Origin: Ptychodera flava
Lineage: Eukaryota; Hemichordata; Enteropneusta; Ptychoderidae
Direction of reading: 5' to 3'
Assembly: GCF_041260155.1 (NCBI RefSeq)
Contig: NW_027248372.1
Span: 322,501-386,500, forward strand
Length of the DNA stretch: 64,000 bases
This document shows positions 15,201 through 26,400 of this stretch, in pieces. The notes beneath the pieces were generated by a model. It worked only from the letters and a program-made list of their open reading frames with translations, was not told the DNA's origin and did not search any database. How positions within the stretch are numbered: position 1 is the stretch's first letter; each line of letters starts with the position of its first letter. The translations under genes were made by a program, and so were the position numbers.

Positions 15201-17402
15201 CAAACAGTTGGAGTTTGGTTTACCTTCAAGACCAGTTTGACACGCCATTAACTCAAGAATTTTCTCTCACTGTAAAAGTACAGAATGCACCTTCAGTGTT
15301 TCATCCAGGATGGCATCAACAGGGAGATTTCCCCCTTTACCAGAAAATTATGGAGGGATTTCATCAGTTCATACATTCTACTTTTATATCTAAGGTGTGA
15401 CTGGCATCTTTTCATGAGGGCTGGTCTGCCCTTGACAAATTATAAGAGGTGCCAATATGTCAACAGAGGGGGAATCCCCCTTCCCCCTCTCTAGATGAAA
15501 CACTGCACCTTAAAGACATACCATACATTCAGACTATCAAATTCTGATCTACAGTTGTTGGGGCTCATTTTAAAACCCTGGCAATGTTGGAGAAAGACAA
15601 CTTTACACCTTCTCAGTTTTTTTCAAAAATCGAAAATAATATTTTTCTCCATAGAGTTAACACAAGGATGGTAGCCATTTTGAATACAGAACATTGGTAA
15701 ATGTCTAATAGCACCAAATTTTGCAAGGCTACACCAGAGTTTTATTCTAGATTTGGTAAGAGAACAGTTGGAAGTTTCACTAAGGAAAGTTTGAGCAAAA
15801 TTTAAGTGTTTCACTTTCGAAGCGCATACTGCTTAAGAAGAAAATTTTATGCATATACCAGTAATAGGCTGACTTAATGGCTATAATTGCAATAAATTCC
15901 CCTCTGACTCTAAGTTTGAAAATATTAGAAGTTAGAGGGCAAACTGTTGCAGATCTTTTCATTGCAGGCAAATGTACGCTTTTCAGTTTGCAGTCATTGG
16001 GGTTTTTTTTACCTTTTTCAGAGCCCCTGCTGCAGTGGTCAGTGGGTTACTCTGTCAATAATGATGTGTTGGATGAAGTTTCAACCAATGTTTCATCCAT
16101 TCTCATAACACAGGGCGCTTGTTCTCCTGATGTCGTCCTAACCTTTGTTCAAACAACATCACAATTTCCAGGTAAAGTGGGTTTTGCCAAATCTGATTTT
16201 GTGCTGTAGGGGTTAGTGGCTGCATGCAGTCATAGTTACATTAATTTATGCAAAACAAAACAGTAAGTTTTGCAAAAGTCACACATGTGTTATTTATGAA
16301 ACCAAGGACATCATCAAGTCCCCTGATCATGCTGGAAGAAATGTGTATCACGTCCAAAGAACAAATGTTAAGGTGAAAATGATAAGGCTCAGAGTACTGA
16401 ATCAATGAATTTTTACCTGAACTCAGAGGAAGAAAGAAATGTTCCAAAGTATAAAAACAGATAAATATTTATGAGATAGAGATTAGTAACTGCCATGGTG
16501 CTGCTTGAAGGCGTTATCAGATCATACAGGTATGAAAACCAGGTAAAAAAAGAAACACGTCTGAGATAGACATTTCACAAACTATTGCAGCCTTTGCAGT
16601 CACTGTAAAGGGTAAAACTTTAGATCATGATGGTCATATATGTCTTACTTGGCATTTTCAGTTGCTTTAATTGCAGTCAGCCATGGTAATTTTGAAGCCA
16701 ACTACACCACTTGGTATGACGTACTACCAACACTGTGTGAGCTTAATCCATACGGTGAGCACCAGACACTGCATACAAAATGCAAGATTTCTATGATTTT
16801 TGTTGGTTTGGTTTTGTATGTCAAGTTTTCAATCACTTGTAACCTTGCTACCCCCTTTTGTAGTGTAAGTGTACTCACCCATTATATTAAAAAGAATGGG
16901 GATTTACCAATTGCCTAATGTAACAGTGGGTGGCATATCAAGGCCAGGTTTATCATTATACTAGTATATTATGTGGAGGGACAGTGATTATCAGTGATTA
17001 TCATTATCAATTATCTCACTACATTCAACCTTGTTGTACCCGCACATGTCTGTGATTGTCAATTATCAGCTTGTAGTATCCTGTATGGTAGTGTTATCTG
17101 ACGATTATCATTCAAAACAGCCCTTTGTCAGCAGGGCTCGTTGCGCTTTTCAGTTGTTTTGATTTATAGAACATGAGATAAGGTGATAACCCTTGACCTG
17201 TACCATGTCTGCCTAAGAAACATATGTTATGTGGAAAGCCAACTCTGATAATAAAAACTCTGTGTTTGCTGTGTGTTCTCCTCAGAATGTACTGGTGTCA
17301 AGTTCATGGATGCATTTTTGACAGAAATCATCTGTGGTACTGACAAGTCATGGTTTCTATGTCAGTGATGAGTTGAATTCTTACAATGTTACAGCTGGGC
17401 AG
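9289..17402 (+). CDS. CATSPERB: CATSPERB exons 1-8: signal peptide and N-terminal head
   Basis: Exon 1 starts at the only good ATG and encodes a charged stretch followed by a hydrophobic run (LSVMLYIFSAFVV), read as a signal peptide or anchor. Exons 2-7 align in order with the human N-terminal head, including LVELVEGTGIFHDTTSLLDI and EPLLQWSVGYS. In exon 8, two blocks that match the family (VKFMDAFLT and SVVLTSHGFYVSD) are in different frames; the shift falls in a short A-run near 17324-17327, where two bases appear to be missing. Exon 3 was placed at 12973 because that acceptor alone keeps phase with exon 2. Introns hold a TTAA-flanked MITE, an hAT-like MITE and two dispersed repeats. Confidence 0.85.
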
Positions 17403-20400
17403 GTGAGAAAACACACATGGTCATACCCTCTACCCTAGATTTTCTTTGTCATAGTATTGAAATTGGCACTACATGAACCTGCGCACTGGATCCTTGACTG
17501 TTAGGAAGACAACATGTCAAACTGAAACAACATCGGATAGCTTTTATCCTGTCAGTGACTGTGTCTGAGACACACTGGAAGGTTGTAAACTTTGAAATTT
17601 GGATGTAAAAAATCAGAATCCTACAGATTCCACTCCCATGTTTGCAGTCAGTATGCTGGTTTCATCCACAAACAAGTGTTTACTGAATTTCTTTATTGGA
17701 TTTAGGTATTTGAGATGACAAGAACACAGAAAAGACAGTCATTGAAACAATCATATGTTTGCATTGTAGGTATGTTTGTTTCGTCTGATGGATGTTATTA
17801 TTGTGTATGATTGATGTTTGTGCATAATGCAGCTATGTTGCATGTAAATTCAATATTTGTCCAGAAAAGCACAATGTTTCAAATGTTGTAAGAAAGCTTT
17901 CATATAAGTGAGGTAATTACTGAACTTCAGCCACATTGTTCAATGTCAGCAAATGGTAACAATTAAGGTCTGGTGAAATGCCCATGTTGCAAAATCACAG
18001 AAATACATTTGATGGTCTATAAAACAGTCACATTCATTCTTTTTTCGTTTAGCGCACGTGATTACGAAATATGGTAAAAGAAAATGCAATGTGGGCGTGT
18101 CCCCGGAGCCTCTCCAGTCGACTTTTTTCGGCTTTCCGAAGTTTGCCCGACGCCGTATCTCATAACGGGAATAAAGTATTTCACACCTCCGTAAGCTCCC
18201 TACGGGGGTGAACTTCTAGGGTTTCCGCTTACATGATCAGGACAGTGTCCTCCCGTTGTTCTTTTGGTGGCTGTGACAGCGGCAAGAACATGAACGGCTC
18301 AACTGTAAACTTTTTCAAGTTCCCGTCAAGTGTTGAGTGTTTGAACCATAATGTGCTTGTCTCTGCTGGTTCGTACGATCGGCCACGGTCCCTCGGCTGA
18401 GCCTGCCTCGCTACTCGCTACACAGAAGGTTGGGACCGCAATGCAAATCAACAGCATGAACACCAACACTGAACGTTGTGACTGCCATTAAAATGCACTT
18501 GTCTACAACACGGAACGTCGGGACCGCAATGCAAATCGACAGTAACTTAAAACGTAAATGGGACCGTGATTAAAATGCACTACAACCACAACACGGAAGG
18601 TTGGGACCACGATGCAAATCAGCTGCATGAACAGCAACACTGAATGTTGAGACTACCATTAAAACGAACAACAACACGGAACGTAGAGATCGCGATACAA
18701 ATCGTGGAGGTAGAGTCCTCCATGATACAAATCGACAGCAACACGGAACGCGTCGTTGGGACGGCAATTAAATTGAAGAACAACGGGGAATACCGGACCA
18801 CGAGGACCGTGATGCAAATCGACCGCAACATGGAATGTTGAAGACCGTGATTAAAATGCACAACACAGAACATCTAGACCGCAATGTAAATCAACTGCAA
18901 CACCGAACCTTGTTGCCTCGATTAAAATGCGTATGTCTGCTATGTATAGCAAAAGTTCCTCTATGCCCGCTGTACACTGTTACGTGCAGAGAAAACGAAC
19001 AAAAAGGGTGAACTCAGCAGTTAACGTTTAAACAAAATTTATTACAAAAATAAAACTAATTGCTAAGTCAGGGATAGAGTACAAGCTTTAAAAGTGTACA
19101 GACTACTTATCTCATCTCAGCTGGGACGGCAAAGCTCCAGTCTCAGAGTTGTAACAGTCAGTCGGATGAATGAACAGTCCTTTGGCTTGCAGGCTTGAAG
19201 CTGCACAAAGACCACAGTATAAATCCAGCGTTGACAGTGAAGGTCTTGAAAAGTCTTGAGAATGACTACTGCTGGAGTTTAGTAACACACAAGAGACACG
19301 ATCCCAAAAGTCTGACTGGAAGCTGAGCACGTCCCTTTTATAAAGGCATATAAGAACAATCTAGAACTTTTATTGACATGCTAATTACTGTTCTAAAATT
19401 ATCTCCCTTACACAACTAATCAACTTTCCAGAACATTCCAAACATGACTAATTGAATTCAAGGTTGTGAGGTCATCAAGGGCAGTGACCTTGGGAATGTT
19501 CTAGACTAATTGAACTCAGGTCATGATGAGTGTGGGGAAATGACCTACATAACACACCCCCTCTTCAAAAAAAGAAAATTTTTCAAAGAAAAATCTTTCT
19601 TTTACAAATGTAATCTTGAAAAGGATTTAAGTACTCAAATTTTGTTTTACTCTAAAGTAAAGTTTCTTGAAAGTGAACAACAATAAAATTTCTTGAAAGT
19701 GAACAACAATAAACTCTAAATACGAGAGAGACAGTCTGCAATTAAATTGTCTCTGCCTTTGATATGTCTAATGTCAAGATTAAACTCCTGTAACATTAAA
19801 CTCCATCTTAGCAATCTCTGATTTTTGCCTTTAAATTTCTGCAGAAAAACAAGAGGGTTGTGATCAATATAAACCACTATTGGCTGATTTGAAGAAGTAA
19901 CATAAACTTCAAAATGCTGTAAAGCTAATATCAAAGATAAACACTCTTTTTCAATTGTAGAGTAGTTTCTCTGGGATTTGTTAAATTTGCGTGAAAAATA
20001 GCAAACAGGATGATCTAACCATGACTATCCTCTTGCAATAAAACAGCACCAGCAGCCGTATCACTAGCATCTACAGCTAATTTGAATGGCAAGTGAAATC
20101 TGGTGCAGACAACACTGGGGCACTTTGCAGTATGGCTTTAAGTGTATCAAATGCCTGTTGGCATTGCTCTGACCAAACAAACTTTACTTTCTTTTTAAGT
20201 AAGTTAGTCAAAGGCTCAGTAATTGTGGAGAAATTTGGACAGAATTTTCTGTAGTAACCAGCCATACCGAGAAAGCGCATCAGTTGTCGTTTGCAGTTTG
20301 GTATGGGAAAACTTGAAATGGCACTGATTTTGGCATCAACAGGTTTTACCTCACCCTGTCCTACAGTATGTCCGAGGTAAGTTACCCTCGCCCAACCAAA

Positions 20401-23400
20401 CTCAGATTTGGCAAGGTTGACAGTCAACATGGCTTTACTCAGTCTCTCAAAGAACTTCCGCATGAGCTTGATGTGTTCCTCCCAGGTGTCACTATACAGG
20501 ACGACGTCGTCAACGTAAGCTGCACATCCGTCTAGCCCGGATATGACGTCGTTGATCATCCTTTGGAACGTTGCCGGAGAGTTCTTCATTCCGAATGGCA
20601 TCACCTTGTACTGGAACAATCCGTCTGGTGTAACAAAGGCGGATATTTCACGAGCACGATCCGTCAGAGGGACTTGCCAAAATCCCTTCAGTAGGTCAAA
20701 TTTTGTCACATACTTGGCTTTTCCCACTCGGTCGATGCAGTCATCAATCCTCGGGATTGGGAAAGTGTCTGTCTTTGTTAAAGTGTTGACCTTCCTAAAG
20801 TCCGTGCACATACGATAACTGTGATCTGATTTGGGAACAAGTATGCACGGCGAACTCCAGTTACTTTTACTGGGTTCAATAAAGTCATTGTCCAGCAGGT
20901 ATTTGACTTCTTCCTGGAGATATTTCGCTTTTGTCGGATTCAGTCTGTATGGATGTTGTTTTACAGGCTTACTGTCCCCAACATCAACGTCGTGATAGAT
21001 GACGTTCGTCCTCGTTGGAACATCTTGAAACAGGTGTTTATATTCGTGGAGCAGTTCTTTCACCTGTTGTTGTTGTTCTGGCTGGAGGTGTGCCAACTTT
21101 GTAGACTCCAGCTTCTCCAGGATTTCTGAGTTCTGAAGCTTGACCGAGCCCAGCTTTGAGTTTAGAGTATTTTCACTCAAGTCAGTTTCAGTATCACTAT
21201 CTTCATAATGGCTTGAACTGACTGCACTGACAGGCTGAGTTATAGTAGGATTATCCCTATCCAAATATGGCTTAAGCATATTTATATGACATAGCTGTTT
21301 TTGTTTTCGCCTGTCAGGTGTTATTATGATGTATTTAAATCACTCAATTTCTTATCAATTAGGTATGGCCCAAAGTAACGAGCATGGAGTGGTTTGCCAG
21401 GAATTGGAAGTAGAACAAGAACTTTTTGACCTGGTTCAAACTTCCGTTTTGAGGTGCTTTTATCATATTTGGTTTTCATTGACTGCTGAGATGACTCAAG
21501 ATTTTCTCTGGCTAATTCACATGCTTTAGAGAGTTTTGTACGAAAATCTGACACATATTGCAAAATATTCAGACAATCATCGTCGTCAGACAGGAATTTC
21601 TCTTTAACGAGCTTAAGTGGGCCACGGACTGTATGTCCAAATACAAGCTCAAATGGGCTAAAACCAAGAGACTCTTGAATTGACTCTCTAACAGCAAAGA
21701 GCAGAAAATGAATTCCTTCATCCCACTGTTTCTCTGTGTCAAAACAGTAGGTCCTAATCATGTTTTTCAAAGTTTGATGAAATCGCTCAAGAGCACCCTG
21801 ACTTTCTGGATGATAGGCTGACGACCTATACTGTTTAATGCCTAGCTGATCCATTACTTGTTGAAAAATACCAGACATAAAGTTGGAGCCTTGATCGGAC
21901 TGGACACATTTAGGGAGGCCAAATAAAGTGAAAAATTTGACTAAAGCTCTCACTATAGTCTTTGTCTTTATATTTCTCAGTGGTATGGCTTCTGGGAACC
22001 GAGTTGATGTACACATTATTGTCAGCATGTACTCATTTCCTGATCTTGTTTTTGGTAGGGGCCCAACACAGTCTATTAGTATCCTACTAAATGGTTCTTG
22101 AAATGCAGGAATTGGCTGTAAAGGGGCCTTTGGAATGGTCTGATTTGGCTTTCCTACCATTTGACATGTGTGACAAGTTTTACAGAAATGTGCTACATCC
22201 TGCCTGAGATTAGGCCAATAAAAGTGACTGAGAATTTTATGATAAGTTTTCCTTACTCCTAAGTGACCAGCCCAGGGCGTTTCATGGGCCAGGCGCAATA
22301 TTTCAGCACGGTAGGGCTTTGGAACCACAATTTGATGTTTTATAGCCCAATCGTCATCAACCAAGACGTCTGGAGGTCTCCATTTACGCATGAGAATACC
22401 AGATTTTGTATAATAGGAAACAGAGCTATCTGAAGTTTTACCTTCATCATCTACCCTGTCAAACAAACAAAATATCTGGGTCTTTGTTTCTGCAATGAGA
22501 TTTGATCTAGAAAATGTCTGACTTTGGTCAGCAGAAGTTTTACTGGAAGTTTCAAATCCACGAGGATAACGGAATGATCCATGTCAAACACCTGACTGAG
22601 AAAGGTGTCATTTAAGTCAACATCTGTGACATTATTTTTGAGAGTATTTTGATTCTCGGAAGTTTTCTTTGACATGGCTCGAGTAATGGCACATGAAGGA
22701 AATAAATCGGGTATCTCTTGTTCAATTGGCTCTGGATCCTGATCTAAACTAGGATTATCAGTCACAAGTGGATTAGTAATGACCTTGTCCCCAGCAAGGT
22801 CGTTTCCAAGAAGAAGGTGAATCCCTTCAAAAGGCAAAAAAGGCCTAATACCTAAAGTCACAGGTCCAGAAACAAAGTCCGAAGACAAATAGACATTATG
22901 GAGAGGAACAGGAATGTAGTCATTACAATCTACCCCTTAATAAGAACTTTAGAACCTGAAAATGACTTTTCAGAAAACGGCAGGGTATCTGCCAACAAAA
23001 GAGACTGGGAAGCCCCGGTATCTCTTAAAATTTTGACAGGGGTAGCGGAAGAAAAATCACTAGAAAGTGATATAAAACCATCATGAATAAATGGTTCGAA
23101 AATACCCATAATGCTATCTTGAGAAGAATTGACCTTGACCTCATTAATTGGGGATAAGAGGGGTTTAACCTCAGAAAATGTGTTGCACACATTATTAGAC
23201 TCTAATTGAGTTGATGAAGAAATAAAGCCGGTGGGCTTAGATCCACTTTGACCACTTTGACCTTCACGTTTTCTTTTCAATTTGAAACAATCTGACATTA
23301 AATGGCCGTCTTTCTTGCAATAATTACAAGAAAGTGTACCGAACTGTTTGTCAGAAGGAGATTGAGACTTGGGATTTGATGATGTGGAAGTGTTACTTGA

Positions 23401-26400
23401 ATTTTGTGAACTGTTGTCATTTGATTTCCTACTCTCCTTTGAAAAATTCTTGGATGAAAAGGAGGAGTTAAATTTGCCTGCATTGTTTCTGTAGGAAAAG
23501 GACTGGGATGGTTTGCTGAGAAATGAAGATTTGTGGGTCAATGAATAATCATCGGCCAAACGTGCAGCAACCTCTAATGTATCTGCCTTTTGTTCATTGA
23601 TAAACGTCTTGATGTCACTCCGGATGCACCTTTTAAATTCCTCAATCAAAACAAGTTGTCGTAATTTGTCATAATTCTGACTGACCTTTTCCGAAGAACA
23701 CCAACGATCAAACAGTTGTTCTTTTGTTCGAGCAAATTCAACGTAAGTTTGATCTTTCACCTTCTCACAATCCCTAAATTTCTGACGGTAAGCTTCAGGC
23801 ACCAACTCATAGCCCTTGAGAATTAATTCCTTCACAGAATCATAATTTGAAGCCTGCTCTACTGACAACTGAATGTAAATTTCTCTGGCTTTAACCACCA
23901 AAGCACTCTGCAAAAGCATAGACCAGGACTCCTTAGGCCAATTCAGACTCTGAGCAATTTTCTCAAAATGAAGGAAATATTTATCAACATCCTTTTCTTG
24001 GAAAGGGGGGACTAACCTGAAATGCTTAGTGATGTCAAAACCGTGTGAAGGGAAGGATTTTCCTGACTGTCCAAGCTCTAAACGTTTCATTTCTAATCTT
24101 TCCTGCCTATCTTTCTCTCTCTGTCTTTCTTCCATTTCTAACTGCATTTGTATTTTTTCTTTTTCTATTTGTAATTCTAGTTTCTTGATCTCCAAATTTG
24201 TCTGCATTTCTAATTCTAATTTTCTGAGTTCAGAGGTAGACTCGGGCTCATAATCTTTCAGGGTGGATTCCTCAAATTGGCCTAAATCAACTAGATGTTT
24301 GGCAATACGGTACTGTATTTCCCTCTTGCGCATAGATCTTTTGACTTCTACTTTAAGGAAATTGGCCAGTGTTATGAGGTCGTCTTTTCTGAGGGAATCA
24401 AATGTGTCCTGATCAAGGTCATCCATTTCCTCTGGTTTAAATTCCGCCATGATTAAATTTCGCTGAGTTCACAGTATACAGTAGTTTTAAAAAAGCAGGC
24501 AAAATGTTGTCAAACGGCTCAAAATATTCGTATCCCGGACGAGCCCCCAATTTGTTACGTGCAGAGAAAACGAACAAAAAGGGTGAACTCAGCAGTTAAC
24601 GTTTAAACAAAATTTATTACGAAAATAAAACTAATTGCTAAGTCAGGGATAGAGTACAAGCTTTAAAAGTGTACAGACTACTTATCTCAGCTGGGACGGC
24701 AAAGCTCCAGTCTCAGAGTTGTAACAGTCAGTCGGATGAATGAACAGTCCTTTGGCTTGCAGGCTTGAAGCTGCACAAAGACCACAGTATAAATCCAGCG
24801 TTGACAGTGAAGGTCTTGAAAAGTCTTGAGAATGACTACTGCTGGAGTTTAGTAACACACAAGAGACACGATCCCAAAAGTCTGACTGGAAGCTGAGCAC
24901 GTCCTTTATAAAGGCATATAAGAACAATCTAGAACTTTTATTGACATGCTAATTACTGTTCTAAAATTATCTCCCTTACACAACTAATCAACTTTCCAGA
25001 ACATTCCAAACATGACTAATTGAATTCAAGGTTGTGAGGTCATCAAGGGCAGTGACCTTGGGAATGTTCTAGACTAATTGAACTCAGGTCATGATGAGTG
25101 TGGGGGAAATGACCTACATAACAACACTAGACAAAATGATGTCATATTTATCGCGAGGGCTCGATTGCGTGTGTCTAAGTTTCACTTCTCGCGAGAGCCA
25201 TTTATGCATGCTGTACACCACTAGACTAAATGACGTCAAATCTCTCGCGAGACTTGGCTGGATTGCAAATACGTACGACGGAAAGAACGCAATAATACAC
25301 GGAAGTAGACACAGTTTTTGCGAATCGCCGAGAGAAGCGCAGATTAAACAAAAGACTAAAAACCCACGTTTTTTTTTTTTTATTTTACCATATTTTTTAA
25401 ACAAAAATCAGTTTCGCCGCTGTTGCGAATTAGGATCGATTTTTTTCGCCACTTTTAAACAAACATCAGTTTCGCCGCTGTGGCGAATTAGGATCGATTT
25501 TTTTTCGCCATTTCGGATTTCGATTCGCATTGGCAAACGTGGCAAATGGGCAGCGCGAATAGTGTTTTGTTAGCGGATACCGGGCAGAGATAAGGCGGCG
25601 TTGGACCGCTATTCGATGTAAATGAACACACCTGTGACGTCACAGACAGCCAACCATTATCCCCGCTATGGGCGTGACCTTAGTGTCGCAGAATGACCCA
25701 TGAAAGCCGCGCATTGAAATATCAAAAATATTAACACTTGCGCGTACTTTTAGGTTGCAATTCTGTTGCGAGTTGAATAGTATTGACCCCCTGGAAGATA
25801 TTCAGTCACACGAACGGGACCATTTCACCAGACCTTTAAGCATTGAAGAATTATTGCCAGGTTTATTGCTCATATTTCAATGTCTTTTTTCTTTCCACAT
25901 TCGTTTGAGAAATAGACAAGTAAAATTACAAGTAGACTGTGTTTTGAATGTCATTTGCCATTGCAATAAACTTTGTGTGTTTATCTTGACAGGTACTGGA
26001 GTTTATCAAGATAAAGACAACTGGTGTTGATGACATCTCTGATCTACACAACCTCAAGATATGGTACAATGAGAAATGCAATGTAGAATATACATGTGGG
26101 CAACACTGTCAGGGTAAGATTACAAAACAATGATAAAAGTTTGACAGATCATATGGCATAGTGTGCCTCTTTTTTGGCAATACTATTTGTCTCAAGGTAG
26201 TATGTGCCTCGAAAGTGAAAGACTTAAAGTTTTGCTCAAGCTTTCATGAATGAAACTTTCAAACATTCTCTTACCTAATCAAGAGTAAAATCAGAGGACA
26301 CCGTGCAGAGCTATGTACTAGGAAACAAATGACCTATCATTTACTGATATTTCAAATTCAAAATGGCCGTCATTCCTGTGTTAACTCTATGAGTATGAGA

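Larger units (their letters stand above)
18978..25123 (-). mobile_element. Ty3/gypsy LTR retrotransposon of Gmr1-like type, full length
   Basis: Reading on the minus strand, the order is LTR, primer-binding site, Gag, protease, integrase, reverse transcriptase, RNase H, polypurine tract, LTR. The domains are gypsy-like, yet integrase precedes RT, the Copia-like order. That combination is known from Gmr1-like elements described in deuterostomes. The element is flanked by a 4-bp direct repeat ACAC (18974-18977 and 25124-25127). The two LTRs are nearly identical (about four small differences over some 575 bases), so the insertion is young. All parts are present, but the coding region looks mildly broken, perhaps two to four breaks, some of which could instead be normal read-through points of the family. 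It lies antisense in CATSPERB intron 8, within a CpG-rich island. Confidence 0.92.
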
